NCBI GenBank assembly: GCA_046331705.1
Contig: JAXLQJ010000020.1
Span: 47,243-111,242, forward strand
From: JADJOY01 sp046331705 [NCBI: bacterium]
GTDB taxonomy: Bacteria > JADJOY01
Direction of reading: 5' to 3'
DNA: 64,000 nucleotides
Positions 43,345-53,918 of the stretch are shown here, in pieces; the stretch's first letter is position 1; each line of letters starts with the position of its first letter. The notes below the pieces were generated by a model that did no database searches, was not told the origin of the DNA, and saw only the letters and a program-made list of their open reading frames with translations. Position numbers and translations under genes: made by a program.

Positions 43345-46300
43345 TTAGGGCGCCGAGCACCCGCCGGGGGTCGCGGCGTTACAGTCATCGTCGATGCCGT
43401 TGCTCGGGATCTCCGTGCGACCGGGGTTCACGTTCACGTTGGAGTCGTTGCAGTCGAGCTGTGCGTGGGCGCACGCCGCGGATGCCGGGTTGCCGTAGCC
43501 GTCGGCGTCGAGGTCCTTGCAGTCGCTCGTGGCGGAGTTGCAGTCGTCGTCGAGGCCGTTGCCGGGCACTTCCGTCCGGCCCGGGTTCACATTGGCGTTG
43601 CTGTCGAGGCAATCGACAGCACCGCAGGCGCCACCGGACGACGAGTAGCCATCGGCGTCCGCATCCACGCAGTCCGCGGTGCCGGCGTTGCAGTCGTCGT
43701 CCACGCCGTTGCCTGGGACTTCGGCGTGACCGGGGTTCACGTCGCCGTTGGAATCGTTGCAGTCGACCGGGCCGCAGGACCCACCCGAGGGGGAGTAGCC
43801 GTCACCGTCGGCATCCAGACAATCCGTCGTCGCCGGGTTGCAGTCGTCGTCGACACCGTTGCCAGGAACTTCGGCATGGCCAGGATTCACGCTCGGATTG
43901 CCATCGTTGCAGTCGGTGCTGTTGGCGACGTAGCCGCCCGGTGCCGAGCACGCCTGCGTGGTGACGCCCGCGTTGCCGTAGGTGTCGCCGTCGGCATCGC
44001 GGAAGAAGGTGGTCGTGACGCCTTCGTCGAACTGCCCATCGCAGTCATCGTCGGTCTGATTGCAGACCTCCGTCGCACCGGGATGAATGCTGGCGACGCC
44101 GTCGTTGCAGTCGAGCGCGCCGCAAACACCGCCGCTCACCGACGAGCCGTCACCGTCGGCATCCACGCAATCGGGCGTCGCGGCGTTGCAGTCATCGTCC
44201 ACGCCGTTGCCCGCGACCTCGGCGTGGCCGGGATTCACGTTCGCGTTGGAGTCGCTGCAGTCGACCGGGCCACACACGCCGCCGGACACCGAGTACCCAT
44301 CGCCGTCCCCGTCGACGCAATCGAGCGTCGCGGGATTGCAGTCGTCGTCCGCGCCGTTCCCCGCCACCTCCACGTGGCCAGGGTTCACGCTCGGATTCGA
44401 GTCGTCGCAATCGGTGGCGGCCCCCGCCGTGCACGAGGCGTGACCGGGCGAGCCGTAGCCGTCGTGATCGATGTCGGTGCAGGTATCGCAAGCGTCACCG
44501 ATGCCGTCGTTGTCGACGTCTTGCTGACCTGGGTTTGCCACGGTGGGGCAGTTGTCGACGCTGTCGGGAATACCGTCCCCGTCACCATCGGGCGCTGGAA
44601 GGCGGAACGCGTACACGGCACCCTTCCCAGCTTCCCCGCTCGCCCCGACCAGCATGTGGCGTCCCGACACGCTCACGTCTTGGCCAAACTGGTCGGAGGC
44701 GGAGCGCTCGGATCCCGCAACCTTTGCGTAGAGCGACCACGTCGATCCGATGAGCCTATAGAGGTACACGGAGCCGCTGTAGCTGTCGTCGCCAGAAGCA
44801 CCGATGGCGATGAAGTTGCCGTCGATGGATGCGCTTCGTCCGAACGAATCTCCGGCGACTGCATCGGATGCCGCGAGCGTCGCGACCTGCGACCAAGTCC
44901 CGTTCTTCTTGAATACGTACGCCACGCCCGCGTTCGTCGCTGGCTGATCGTAGAATTGCGCTCCCACGACCACGGTGTCGCCGCTCGCGTCGAGACCAAG
45001 GCCGAAGAAGTCCGATGTCGTGCCGGCGGGCGGCGCGAGCGTCGCCTCTTGCGTCCAGGTCGTCGACTTCCGATACACGTAGACGCGCCCCGCAGGCGAC
45101 GCGCTCCAGGCCGACACCAACAAGAGACTCCCCCGCAGGCGGATGATCTCAGCGGCGCTCCCACCCGCCGGAGGCGTGATGGTCTGGGTGAGGGTCCAGG
45201 TGCCGCCGGTGAAGGTGAACACGTGCACGCGCGCGGTGGATCCGGGGCAGCCGAGCGCGATGGTGTTCCCGTCGATCGAAACGTCCGTGCCGCACAGGGT
45301 GTCACCCGAGATTCCCGTGATGATCGCCTCCTGAGACCACGTGCCAGCGCTGCTACGCCGGAAGACGTAAGCCTTGTTGCCGGCGCCCACGCCGATGACG
45401 GCTGCGTCGCCGCTCACTTCGCCGCGGTAGCCGAAGTGCTGGTTTGCCACCCCGTCAGACGCATGAACCTTGGCTTCCTGCGTCCATGCGCTTCCGTTCC
45501 AGGAGAAGAGGTACGCTGAGCCTGAGTCAGTACCCAAGTCGTCATCGAGCCAGGCGCCGGCCACGGCGCGATCGCCGCGGACGGCCACCGACCACCCGAG
45601 TGCGTCGCCGGACTGGTTCTCCGGTGGGTTGATCTTCTGCACCTGGTCGATGTCGAGATCGCACGCATTGCCGATTCCGTCGCCGTCGGTGTCGAGTTGG
45701 TCGGAATTGGGTGTCGTCGGACAGTTGTCGGCGATGTCCTCGATGCCATCGCCGTCGGTGTCGAGACCGGCGACGCGGAAGCCGGCGACGATGGGTGCGG
45801 AGATGTTGCCCGTGCGGTGGTTGTCGCGCGCGTCGGCGATTCCCGTGGGCACGCCGTTGTAGTTGATGCTCGGGTTGGAGAAGCGCTGCACGCGCGTGCA
45901 GCCGGAGGTGCACGGATCGGCGTACGACATCACCGTGCGGAACGAGCCGTTGACGTAGTGGCCGTACGACCAGGGATACGACGCCGACGAGGGCGGCGAG
46001 ATGCCGTTCTCCGGATTGTGCTCGAAGCCCATGTTGTGCCCGTGCTCGTGGGCGTAGGAGATGTTTCCGACGGCGCAGGAGCGCACCGTGACTTGATACG
46101 CCGACTCGGAAAAGCCGGAGGAAATCGAGCGCTGGACGTATGCCTGGCCGCACACGCCCGAGCCGCCGTTCTCGACGATCAGCGCAACCAGGTCTGCGTA
46201 GTGCTGATTGCGCAATGCCTTCACCGTGGGATCACCCGCCACCCACGCGAGGTCGGTGCCGGTGTTGGCCGAGTCGTTGTGATTCACGAGCGCCGTGTGC

Positions 46301-47061
46301 ACCAGGTTGAAGTGCACGTCGATGCCGCTCGCGGCGAACGAGGTGTTCGCAACGTCGACGGCGGACTGAATCGTGGCCTGGATGCTGGCCTGACCGCCCG
46401 CGCCGGTCTGCGCTTGAGGCGTGTACACCGCCATCACGTCGACCTCGGAGACGGCCTGCCCCGTCAGGTTGCCGGCAGCGACGTTCGGAACCGGGCGGCC
46501 TGGAATGGGATCGGCGACCACGCCGTCCCCTTCGCCGGTGCCGCACGGTGGGAAGAGCCCCTGATCGAGCTGAATCAAACGATGGTTCCCGCCGCGAGGC
46601 TGGATCTCGTAAGCCTCGCCCGTGAGCGTCACCAGCCCAGCGAGCAGTCCATTCGAGACGGTGAGCGTCACGTCGCCCTCCGTCGCGTCGCTCTCGGCTA
46701 CGACGTGGCCACGCCACACGTAGCCGCTCTTGCCTCGCGACTCGAAACCCGTCCGGGCAGCCTTGAACGTCGTGCCATCCAGACGCGACAGCTCGATCGT
46801 CGGCTCACCAGCGGCGAGCGGCGCAAGATTGAGCGAGATCGGCACCTCGGCGATCGATGCCGGTGAGCTGAGCGGGCCCTGAATCAGCCCACCGCTCGGC
46901 GCGAAGACAGGCGCGGTCTGCGCCGCGGCAGGCCCGGCGAGGCCGAGCAGCGCCATGGCGAGCGTGGCGGCGACGAACCAGCGGCCGAGCGCCGCGCGGT
47001 TGCCGGTTCGATCCAAGCCGGATCGCGGGCGCAGAAATGGCGTCGAGCGTTCACTGCCCAT
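43345..47061 (-). CDS. Secreted metzincin protease with FG-GAP and MopE-type repeats
   Basis: A 1238-residue protein. A signal peptide ends near AGPAAAQ. A prodomain-like region leads to an M12B-type zinc protease with [12 protein letters not shown] (from about His338, an HExxHxxGxxH motif) and Met-turn [12 protein letters not shown]3-like segment ([14 protein letters not shown]), seven or so FG-GAP propeller repeats, a second TSP3 stretch and, from about residue 860, the same MopE-type repeat tail as the downstream paralogue complete it. It is likely an exported, calcium-stabilised protease. A myxobacteria-like predatory role is possible but not shown. The ATG start is clear; it leads a two-gene unit with the paralogue. 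Confidence 0.9.
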   Translation of the reverse strand: MGSERSTPFLRPRSGLDRTGNRAALGRWFVAATLAMALLGLAGPAAAQTAPVFAPSGGLIQGPLSSPASIAEVPISLNLAPLAAGEPTIELSRLDGTTFKAARTGFESRGKSGYVWRGHVVAESDATEGDVTLTVSNGLLAGLVTLTGEAYEIQPRGGNHRLIQLDQGLFPPCGTGEGDGVVADPIPGRPVPNVAAGNLTGQAVSEVDVMAVYTPQAQTGAGGQASIQATIQSAVDVANTSFAASGIDVHFNLVHTALVNHNDSANTGTDLAWVAGDPTVKALRNQHYADLVALIVENGGSGVCGQAYVQRSISSGFSESAYQVTVRSCAVGNISYAHEHGHNMGFEHNPENGISPPSSASYPWSYGHYVNGSFRTVMSYADPCTSGCTRVQRFSNPSINYNGVPTGIADARDNHRTGNISAPIVAGFRVAGLDTDGDGIEDIADNCPTTPNSDQLDTDGDGIGNACDLDIDQVQKINPPENQSGDALGWSVAVRGDRAVAGAWLDDDLGTDSGSAYLFSWNGSAWTQEAKVHASDGVANQHFGYRGEVSGDAAVIGVGAGNKAYVFRRSSAGTWSQEAIITGISGDTLCGTDVSIDGNTIALGCPGSTARVHVFTFTGGTWTLTQTITPPAGGSAAEIIRLRGSLLLVSAWSASPAGRVYVYRKSTTWTQEATLAPPAGTTSDFFGLGLDASGDTVVVGAQFYDQPATNAGVAYVFKKNGTWSQVATLAASDAVAGDSFGRSASIDGNFIAIGASGDDSYSGSVYLYRLIGSTWSLYAKVAGSERSASDQFGQDVSVSGRHMLVGASGEAGKGAVYAFRLPAPDGDGDGIPDSVDNCPTVANPGQQDVDNDGIGDACDTCTDIDHDGYGSPGHASCTAGAATDCDDSNPSVNPGHVEVAGNGADDDCNPATLDCVDGDGDGYSVSGGVCGPVDCSDSNANVNPGHAEVAGNGVDDDCNAATPDCVDADGDGSSVSGGVCGALDCNDGVASIHPGATEVCNQTDDDCDGQFDEGVTTTFFRDADGDTYGNAGVTTQACSAPGGYVANSTDCNDGNPSVNPGHAEVPGNGVDDDCNPATTDCLDADGDGYSPSGGSCGPVDCNDSNGDVNPGHAEVPGNGVDDDCNAGTADCVDADADGYSSSGGACGAVDCLDSNANVNPGRTEVPGNGLDDDCNSATSDCKDLDADGYGNPASAACAHAQLDCNDSNVNVNPGRTEIPSNGIDDDCNAATPGGCSAP

Positions 47062-47231
47062 GAATCCCCTCCCCCGAGAAGACGATCGTGCCGGCGTGCT
47101 GGCGAGGCGTGCGTGACAACCCTAATGCGCACCGGCGTTTCAATCCTACGCAGGTCCGGTTAGCCGTGCAACACCGGTGTACGACACCCGAGCGATCGCG
47201 CGGCCACCGCGGCCACGTCCGGGCCACTCGC

Positions 47232-47960
47232 TCAGCGCTTCCGAGGATGGCGTCGATGCGCCGATGCGTGCGGCACACCCATCACCCGCGACCAGCGCTC
47301 GACGCGCCAACCGCGCTCGAGCGCCAGCGGGCCGAGCGATCCGCGGGGATTGACCGCAACTCCGCGCCCCACGCGCTCGAGGAGCGGCACGTCGATGGCT
47401 CGGTCCGTGAACGCGGTGCTGCGCGCCCAGTCGATGGCACGGCCCTCGAAGGCGCGCTCGATTCTCGCGACCTTGCCTTCCTTGTACGGAATGGGTTGCT
47501 CGACCTCGTCGGTGAGCCTCCCGCCACGGATCGCGGCGCGCGAGCCGATGCCGAGCGAAGCTCCCACCAACTCGGCCAAGGGCTCGATGACGAGCTCGGT
47601 GGAGCCGGATGCGAGCACCACCGTGAGCCCTTGCGCGCGGCAGCGCTCGATGGCGTCGAGCGCTTCCCGATACACCGCCTTGTGCACGTCCTCGGCGACA
47701 CACCGGCGCGCGTGATGGCGCAGCTCGTCCTCGGCCAGCCCCGCGAAGAGCCGCGCTCCCAGCTCCACGAGGTCCCGGCCGGTCCGTCGGCGAAAACGAT
47801 AAGCGAGCAGCTCGCGAGCCACGAGCTTGCGCTGCTCTGGAGTGAGGATCGCGTTTCGCCACAGGTAGCCGATGAAGGCGCCGCCCGAGGACCCACGCAC
47901 CAGCGTGTGATCCACATCGAAGACCGCGAGCGCGATCGAGTCGGCCTTCGGCGTGCTCAT
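47232..47960 (-). CDS. HAD-IB family phosphatase
   Basis: A 242-residue protein. HAD motif I is FDVDHTLV, motif II is LASGS, and motif III/IV lies in the KEGK and FTDRAIDVPLL stretch. The arrangement matches the HAD-IB (SerB-like) group, which dephosphorylates small metabolites such as phosphoserine or lysophosphatidate. Its ATG overlaps the stop of hyuB as ATGA, so it is the last gene of the ADH-HyuA-HyuB operon. A phosphorylated intermediate in that pathway is possible, but the substrate is unknown. Confidence 0.85.
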   Translation of the reverse strand: MSTPKADSIALAVFDVDHTLVRGSSGGAFIGYLWRNAILTPEQRKLVARELLAYRFRRRTGRDLVELGARLFAGLAEDELRHHARRCVAEDVHKAVYREALDAIERCRAQGLTVVLASGSTELVIEPLAELVGASLGIGSRAAIRGGRLTDEVEQPIPYKEGKVARIERAFEGRAIDWARSTAFTDRAIDVPLLERVGRGVAVNPRGSLGPLALERGWRVERWSRVMGVPHASAHRRHPRKR

Positions 47961-49642
47961 CGGCTCACCCGCGCCTTCGCCGGCGAACGTCGTCGCGAGC
48001 CAGCCGTCCCCGCGGAATCCGCGGTGCGCGGCGGTTGGGGGCTCCCGAATCCGCCTCCACCCGGCGTCTCGATCCGCAGCCGATCGCCGGGCTCGAGCTC
48101 GAGCGTCCGCTTCGCCGGGAGCGACCTCGGCGACCCGCCGCGACGCACCAACGTGTTCCGGCCACGCGCGCCCGGCGCTCCACCGGCCAACCCGTACGGC
48201 GCGCTCGCCCGGCGCTCGCTCACGAGCGTGGCTGTCATCGCACTCAGGGCTTCGATCTCCCGCACCACTCCGTCGCCTCCTCGCGCCGCGCCCGCACCGC
48301 CCGAGCCGCGTCGCACGCGGTACTCGGTGACGCGAAGCGGATACGCGTGCTCCAGCGCCTCGATGGGAGTGTTGCGCGTATTGGTCATGTGTGTCTGCAC
48401 CGCGCAGAGCCCGTCGAGACCGGGCCGCGCGCCCATGCCGCCCGCGATGGTCTCGTAATACGCGAAAGCGGGGGCGCGTCCGCCGGCGCCGCTCGAGCCG
48501 ATCGCGAGGTTGTTCATGGTGCCCGCGCTCGCCGCGGGGACGCGGCCGGGAAGCGCTCTCGCCAGCGCGCCCAGCACCACGTCGACGATTCGCTGGCTGG
48601 TCTCGACGTTGCCGGCGCTCACCGCCGCCGGCGAGCTCGCGTCCACCACCGAGCCGGGCGTCGTCACGAGACGCACCGGCCGCAAGATGCCCGCGTTGGT
48701 GGGAACGTCGAGCGGCAGCAGCGTGCGCAGCGCGTAGAAGACGGCGGACAGCGTGACCGCCCGCACCGCATTCACCGGACCCTCCACTTGCGCGGCGCTG
48801 CCCGCGAAGTCGAAGACGACGTCCGCAGCGCGTTCGCGGTGGATCTCCACCCGGATCGGGATCGGACCGTGGCCGAGCCCGTCGTCGTCGAGCACGTCGT
48901 GGAAGCGATGGCGGCCGCGTGGAATCTCGCGGACGAGCGTGCGCACCAGGCGCTCCGAGTAATCGAGCAGCTCGTCGATCGCGAGCACGAGCGTCCGCGC
49001 GCCGAAACGATCGACCATCGCCCGCACGCGGCTGGCACCGACGGCATTCGCCCCGCGCTGCGCCGCGAGGTCGCCGAGCCGCTCGTCGGGGACGCGCATG
49101 TTCGCGAGCACCAGCGCCAGCACCTCGCGATCGAGCTGGCCGCCGCGACCGATCCGGATCGGTGGGATTCGCAGTCCCTCCTGGAAGATCTCGCGTGCCA
49201 GCGGCATCGAGCCAGCCGCCATACCGCCCACGTCCGCGTGATGCGCTCGGCTCGCGACGAAGAACGCGGGCGCCCGGCCGCCCTGGAGGAAGATCGGCGT
49301 CACCAGCGTCAGATCGGGCAGGTGGGTGCCGCCGGCGAATGGATCGTTGACCAGCACTTCATCGCCCGGCGCGAGCGTCAGGTGCCGGACGGCGGCCTCG
49401 ACCGCGAGCGCCATCGAGCCGAGGTGCACGGGAATGTGGGCAGCCTGCGCGACGAGCCGGGTGCGCGCGTCGAAGAGCGCGCACGAGAAGTCGCGCCGCT
49501 CCTTCACGTTCGGCGAGAGGCCGGTGCGTTCGAGCGTGGTTCCCATCTCTTCGGCGATCGATCCGAAGAGATCCTTCATGAGCTGGAGGCGCACCGGATC
49601 GAACGGCGATCGGGCGCGCCTCCTCGGCGAGCCCGCGCTCAC
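47957..49642 (-). CDS. hyuB: Hydantoinase B / oxoprolinase family protein
   Basis: A 561-residue protein that should pair with HyuA. The family start is clear: DPVRLQLMKDLFGSIAEEMGTTLERT, then VKERRDFSCALFD, HIPVHLGSMALAV and GDEVLVNDPFAGGTHLPDLTLV, with LAIGSSGAGGR and a Gly-rich ERRASAPYGLAGG end. HyuAB enzymes hydrolyse cyclic amides (N-methylhydantoin, 5-oxoproline) with ATP, and relatives carboxylate ketones such as acetone. The GTG start overlaps the hyuA stop as GTGA. Confidence 0.92.
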   Translation of the reverse strand: MSAGSPRRRARSPFDPVRLQLMKDLFGSIAEEMGTTLERTGLSPNVKERRDFSCALFDARTRLVAQAAHIPVHLGSMALAVEAAVRHLTLAPGDEVLVNDPFAGGTHLPDLTLVTPIFLQGGRAPAFFVASRAHHADVGGMAAGSMPLAREIFQEGLRIPPIRIGRGGQLDREVLALVLANMRVPDERLGDLAAQRGANAVGASRVRAMVDRFGARTLVLAIDELLDYSERLVRTLVREIPRGRHRFHDVLDDDGLGHGPIPIRVEIHRERAADVVFDFAGSAAQVEGPVNAVRAVTLSAVFYALRTLLPLDVPTNAGILRPVRLVTTPGSVVDASSPAAVSAGNVETSQRIVDVVLGALARALPGRVPAASAGTMNNLAIGSSGAGGRAPAFAYYETIAGGMGARPGLDGLCAVQTHMTNTRNTPIEALEHAYPLRVTEYRVRRGSGGAGAARGGDGVVREIEALSAMTATLVSERRASAPYGLAGGAPGARGRNTLVRRGGSPRSLPAKRTLELEPGDRLRIETPGGGGFGSPQPPRTADSAGTAGSRRRSPAKARVSR

Positions 49643-51747
49643 GAGCCCACCTCGATCCAGAGCTCACCCAGCCGGCCGACCTTCGCCCGCGACCCGCTCG
49701 GCAGAAACGTGGTGGCCGTCTCCTCGACGACGATGGCGGGCCCCATCAGGCGTTGCCCGCGGCCGAGGCCGGCACGCGCGAAGATCGGAACGGCCCGCTT
49801 CCGCCGCGCTTCCACGATGGCTGCGCTGCCGACCGGCGCCGGGACTCGGGAGCGACCGCGGCTCGGCGCCACGGGCCAAGCAGGCCGCGCGACGCGACCG
49901 CGCCCCCGCACGCGGAGCGTCACGACCTCGATGGCTCGATCGGGATGCGCGTGGCCATGAAGGCGCTGGTGCGCGCGATGAAACGCGTCCGCGTAATCGT
50001 CGTCGAACGGCACCTCGATCTCGTGCGATTGGCCCACGTAGCGCACGTCCACGCGCGGCGTGATCTCGATCGCGCTCGCCGCGAAGCCGCGCGCGCGCAG
50101 CTCGCCTCGGATCGCTGCGACCAGCGCGTGGAAGTGCGGCCGCAGCGCGCGCACCGCCGCGTCACGCCCACTCGCGAAGCGCGTGCGACTGGCGTCGACC
50201 ACCACGTCCGCGCGGACCATGCCCAACGCCGAGAAGATCCCGGGCACCGGCGGCACCAGCACCGTGCCGATCCCGACCTCGCGCGCCAACGCCACGGCGT
50301 GCACGGGACCGGCGCCACCGAAGGCGAGCAGCGCGAACCCCGCGGGATCGTGGCCGCGCTCGACGCTCACCTTGCGCAGCGCGCGCGCCATGCTCGCCTC
50401 GACCACCCGCGTCACGCCCAGCGCCGCGGCGGCGGTCCCGAGACCCGCGCGTCGCGCGAGCCGTTCGATCGCGTGCGCGGCCGCCGCCTCGTCGAGCGAC
50501 ATCCGTCCACCCAGGAAATGACGCGCTTGGATGCGCCCCAGGAAGACATCCGCGTCGGTGACCGTCACCTCGCGTCCGCCGCGTCCGTAACAAGCGGGGC
50601 CGGGCACGGCGCCGGCGCTCGCCGGGCCCACCGCCAGCGCGCCACCTTCGTCGACACGCGCGATCGATCCGCCGCCGGCGCCCACGGTGTGGATGTCGAG
50701 CACCGGCATGCGCACCGGTAGCCCCGCGATCTCGGTGGCCGACGCGAGCCGCGCCACGCCGTCGATGAGCGAGACATCCGTCGAGGTTCCGCCCATGTCG
50801 AAGGTGATGAGCCGGGACACGCCGAGCGCTCGTGCCAGCGCCTCGGCTGCCGCAACACCGCCCGCCGGGCCGGAAAGCACCGTTTCGATCGGGCGCTCGG
50901 CTGCGCGTTCCGCGCTGGTCATGCCGCCGCCCGAATGCATGACGCTGAGGGCGGTGTCGCCGAGCGCCGCACCGAGCCGCGCGAGATAGCGCGCCATCAC
51001 CGGCACCAGCGCCGCGTTGAGCGCGGTGGTCACGGTGCGCTCGTACTCGCGAAACTCGGGCCGAAGACGCGACGAGCACGTGATCGGCAGACCCGTGGCC
51101 GCGAGGATGCCCGCGGCGCGCTCCTCGTCCGCGGCGTTGGCATACGCGTGCAGGAAGGAGATCGCGATCGAGCGGGCGCCGCGGCGGGGGATCCGCGCGA
51201 TCAGCTGCGCGAGCGCGCGCTCGTCGAGCGGCTCGATGCGCTCGCCGTGGGGACCGAGTCGTCCGCGTACGCCGAAGCGCAGCGCCGGTGGCACGGGCGG
51301 ATCGGGCCGCGTCACGAATGGGTCGTAGAGATCCGGCCGATCCTGGCGACCGATCTCGATCACGTCCTCGAGCCCGGCGTTGGTCACGAGTGCGGTGGGT
51401 GCCAGCTCACGCGTGAGCACCGCGTTGGTGGCCACGGTGGTGCCGTGGATCACCTGCGCCGGCGTGGCGGCGGCCACGAGCTCGCGAATGCCGGTTCGAA
51501 TCGCTTCCGAGGGATCGCGCGGTGTCGACGGGACCTTGTGGATGCGAAACCGATCGCCGTCGAGGAGCACGAGATCGGTGAACGTGCCGCCCGTGTCCAC
51601 GCCGACGATCCCCGCGCTCGTCTGCGGCCGAGACGACGCGCGCGGCGCGGATGCGCGAGCGCGCGCCAGCGCGCGCCGCCTGCGCAGATCGACGGCGAGC
51701 GCGGACGCCGAGCGTCCACTCCCGGGACGTTGCTTCGCTCGCGGCAC
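49639..51747 (-). CDS. hyuA: Hydantoinase A / oxoprolinase family protein
   Basis: A 702-residue protein. The ATP-binding ASKHA-fold motifs are GVDTGGTFTDLVLLDGD (about 50) and FDMGGTSTDVSLIDG, with IHGTTVATNAVLTR between and FGGAGPVHAVALAREV later. It is the ATP-using subunit that works with HyuB. Residues before about 45 are a basic, low-complexity extension and may not be translated; a GTG further in could be the true start. The annotated GTG lies 9 nt after the ADH stop, so an operon ADH-hyuA-hyuB-HAD is likely. Confidence 0.92.
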   Translation of the reverse strand: MPRAKQRPGSGRSASALAVDLRRRRALARARASAPRASSRPQTSAGIVGVDTGGTFTDLVLLDGDRFRIHKVPSTPRDPSEAIRTGIRELVAAATPAQVIHGTTVATNAVLTRELAPTALVTNAGLEDVIEIGRQDRPDLYDPFVTRPDPPVPPALRFGVRGRLGPHGERIEPLDERALAQLIARIPRRGARSIAISFLHAYANAADEERAAGILAATGLPITCSSRLRPEFREYERTVTTALNAALVPVMARYLARLGAALGDTALSVMHSGGGMTSAERAAERPIETVLSGPAGGVAAAEALARALGVSRLITFDMGGTSTDVSLIDGVARLASATEIAGLPVRMPVLDIHTVGAGGGSIARVDEGGALAVGPASAGAVPGPACYGRGGREVTVTDADVFLGRIQARHFLGGRMSLDEAAAAHAIERLARRAGLGTAAAALGVTRVVEASMARALRKVSVERGHDPAGFALLAFGGAGPVHAVALAREVGIGTVLVPPVPGIFSALGMVRADVVVDASRTRFASGRDAAVRALRPHFHALVAAIRGELRARGFAASAIEITPRVDVRYVGQSHEIEVPFDDDYADAFHRAHQRLHGHAHPDRAIEVVTLRVRGRGRVARPAWPVAPSRGRSRVPAPVGSAAIVEARRKRAVPIFARAGLGRGQRLMGPAIVVEETATTFLPSGSRAKVGRLGELWIEVGS

Positions 51748-51756
51748 GGGCTCGAC

Positions 51757-52710
51757 TCAGCGGGCGACGCGCAGCAGCACCTTCAGCACTCCCGGCGCCG
51801 CCGCGCGCTGGAACGCCTCGACGCCCCGCTCGAGCGGGCATTGCGCGCTCACCAGCGCCGACACGTCGACGCGCTTCGCCGCCAGCGCCGCGATCGCCGG
51901 CTCGAAGCGCCCGCAGCGGGATCCTTGAATGCGCACCTCGTTGATCACCGCGGGCGCCAGGTCGAGCGACGCTTGGCCGGCGACGGTGCTCTTCAGGAAC
52001 ACGGTGCCGCGCGGCCGCACGATCGCGAGCGCTGCTTGAAGCCCACCCGCCGTTCCCGTGCACTCGGCCACCACGTCCGCGCGCAAGGCACCGACGCGCT
52101 CGACGAGCCGCACCCGCACGCCGCTCTTTCGCAACGTGCGCAGCTTCTCCTCGTGCTTCCCGATCGACGTCACCGCGTAGCCCGCCTGCGCGAGCACCTG
52201 CGCGACCAACAGCCCGAGCTTGCCGTCGCCCAGCACCACCGCCTCGCGGCCGGCGTCGGCGGGCATCTGCTCCAGGATCTCGAACGCCGCCGCGACCGGC
52301 TCGACGAAGACGGCCGCTTCGTCGGGCAACGAGTCCGGGACGCGGCGCAGATTGGCGATCGGCAGCGTCAGCCGATCGGCGAAAGCACCGTCCCGACCGA
52401 GAATGCCGAGCACCGTGCGCTTCGGGCAGTGGCGCGAGTCGCCACGCCGACAGCCCGCGCATCGACCGCAGCCGGCGTTGATCTCACCGACGACACGCCG
52501 GCCCACGAGCTTCGCCGGGCCTTCGACCACGCGCCCCACGAACTCGTGGCCGGGGACGCCCGCGAAGCCCATGTAGCCGCGAGCGAGCTCCAGGTCGGTG
52601 TTGCAGATCCCGGCGAGCAACACCTCGACTCGCGCCTCGCCGCGCGGCAGCCGCCGCTCGCGACGGTCGGGTCGATAGTGAAGCCCGTGATCCAGCACCA
52701 GCGCGCGCAT
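51757..52710 (-). CDS. Zinc-type alcohol dehydrogenase (MDR superfamily)
   Basis: A 317-residue protein. The catalytic zinc site is GICNTDLELARGYMGFAGVPGHEFVG (Cys, His-Glu), the structural zinc loop is CGRCAGCRRGDSRHC, and the Rossmann motif is VLGDGKLGLLVAQVLAQAG. It oxidises or reduces an alcohol/carbonyl with NAD(P). It is shorter than most MDR enzymes (about 340-360). It heads the operon with hyuA and hyuB, so it may generate or use the carbonyl substrate of that route. Confidence 0.88.
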   Translation of the reverse strand: MRALVLDHGLHYRPDRRERRLPRGEARVEVLLAGICNTDLELARGYMGFAGVPGHEFVGRVVEGPAKLVGRRVVGEINAGCGRCAGCRRGDSRHCPKRTVLGILGRDGAFADRLTLPIANLRRVPDSLPDEAAVFVEPVAAAFEILEQMPADAGREAVVLGDGKLGLLVAQVLAQAGYAVTSIGKHEEKLRTLRKSGVRVRLVERVGALRADVVAECTGTAGGLQAALAIVRPRGTVFLKSTVAGQASLDLAPAVINEVRIQGSRCGRFEPAIAALAAKRVDVSALVSAQCPLERGVEAFQRAAAPGVLKVLLRVAR

Positions 52711-52781
52711 GACGGTGCTTATAGCATCGCGGCGCGGCGAGACCGCTCGCAGCGGCGCGGGTTTCGGGCCAAGCTCGGGTC

Positions 52782-53147
52782 GTGAACGGCCGCATCCTTC
52801 CCGGTCTCGCGATCCTGCTCGCGTTCCAGCTCGCGGGCGAGGCGCTGGCGCCCCATCTCCCGCTCGCCATGCCGGGATCGGTGACGGGGATGGTGCTGCT
52901 GGCAGTGGCGCTCTTCGCCGGATGGGTGCGGATCGAGTGGGTGCGCGGCGCCGCCGACGCGCTGCTTTCGCGACTCGGACTCTTCTTCGTTCCCGCCGGG
53001 GTGGGTGTCATGGCGCACGGGCGCCTGCTGCGGCAGGAATGGATGCCGATCGTGGTCGCGATGGCCGTGAGCACGGTGGCGGTCCTCGTCGTGACCGGCT
53101 GGACCGAGCGCTGGCTCGCCCGCAAGCGGACCCGCCGTGCCGACTGA
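52782..53147 (+). CDS. lrgA: CidA/LrgA-family holin-like membrane protein
   Basis: A 121-residue protein with four membrane helices. The family pattern ILLAFQLAGEALAPHLPLAMPGSVTGMVLL and RLGLFFVPAGVGVMAHGRLL is evident. CidA/LrgA proteins are thought to influence autolysis or export small metabolites such as pyruvate with their LrgB partner. The GTG at 52782 begins the recognisable domain. Its end overlaps the lrgB start by 11 nt. It is divergent from the ADH operon (71-bp gap). Confidence 0.88.
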   Translation: MNGRILPGLAILLAFQLAGEALAPHLPLAMPGSVTGMVLLAVALFAGWVRIEWVRGAADALLSRLGLFFVPAGVGVMAHGRLLRQEWMPIVVAMAVSTVAVLVVTGWTERWLARKRTRRAD

Positions 53148-53832
53148 GCTCGCGCGATCGCCGCTCTTCGGCGTGGCGTTGACGCTCGCCGTCTTCGCCA
53201 TCGCCGAGCGCGTTTACGGCCGCGTGCGCACGCCGTTCGCGCACCCCGTGGCCACGTCGATCGTCGCGATCATCGGGGCGCTCACGCTGCTCGGCGTGCC
53301 GCACGAGGCCTACGCCGCGGGCGGCAAGCTCCTGCTCTTCTTGCTCGGACCAGCGGTGGTGGCGCTGGCGGTGCCGCTCTACGATCAGCGCGCTCGCTTG
53401 GCGGGCCGCGTGCTTCCGATCCTCGCCGGGATCGTCGCGGGCGCGGTCGCCTCGATCGTCACCGCCGTCGGCACCGCGCGGCTGCTGGGCGCGAGCCGTG
53501 CCGTGGCGCTGTCGCTCGCGCCCAAATCCGTGACCACGCCGATCGCCATCGCGCTCTCCGAGCGCATCGGCGGCATCCCGCCGCTGACGGCGTGCGTGGT
53601 GGTGCTCACGGGCTGCATCGGCGCGGTGGTCGGGCCCCAGCTCTGCCGCGCGTTCGGGATCCGCGAGCCCGTCGCGATGGGCCTGGCGATGGGCACCGCG
53701 TGCCACGGCATCGGCACGGCGCGCATGCTGGAGGTCGACGCCCTGGCGGGTGCCGTGGCCGGGCTGGCCATCGGCCTCAACGGCGTGGCGACGTCGATGA
53801 TCCTGCCGCTGGTGCTGCGCTTCCTCGGCTGA
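53137..53832 (+). CDS. lrgB: LrgB-family membrane protein
   Basis: A 231-residue protein with about six to seven membrane helices. LrgB signatures are ALSLAPKSVTTPIAIALSERIGG and GTACHGIGTARMLEVD. It pairs with the overlapping LrgA gene. The GTG start lies inside the lrgA coding end, giving translational coupling. Confidence 0.92.
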   Translation: MPTELARSPLFGVALTLAVFAIAERVYGRVRTPFAHPVATSIVAIIGALTLLGVPHEAYAAGGKLLLFLLGPAVVALAVPLYDQRARLAGRVLPILAGIVAGAVASIVTAVGTARLLGASRAVALSLAPKSVTTPIAIALSERIGGIPPLTACVVVLTGCIGAVVGPQLCRAFGIREPVAMGLAMGTACHGIGTARMLEVDALAGAVAGLAIGLNGVATSMILPLVLRFLG

Positions 53833-53918
53833 CGCTGCACGCGCGGCGCGGGCTCGACCCGGTCACGCGCCGCGCGGCGCGCTCGCGAACGTCGCTCGCC
53901 GGTAACCCGGCGGACGGC

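Noticed and set aside
40687-44620. Regularly spaced repeats with GTTGCAGTCGTCGTC-like units, resembling a CRISPR or tandem array
   Set aside because: They are coding repeats of the MopE-type domains on the minus strand; spacing and unit sequence vary with the protein repeat, and both genes have intact frames.
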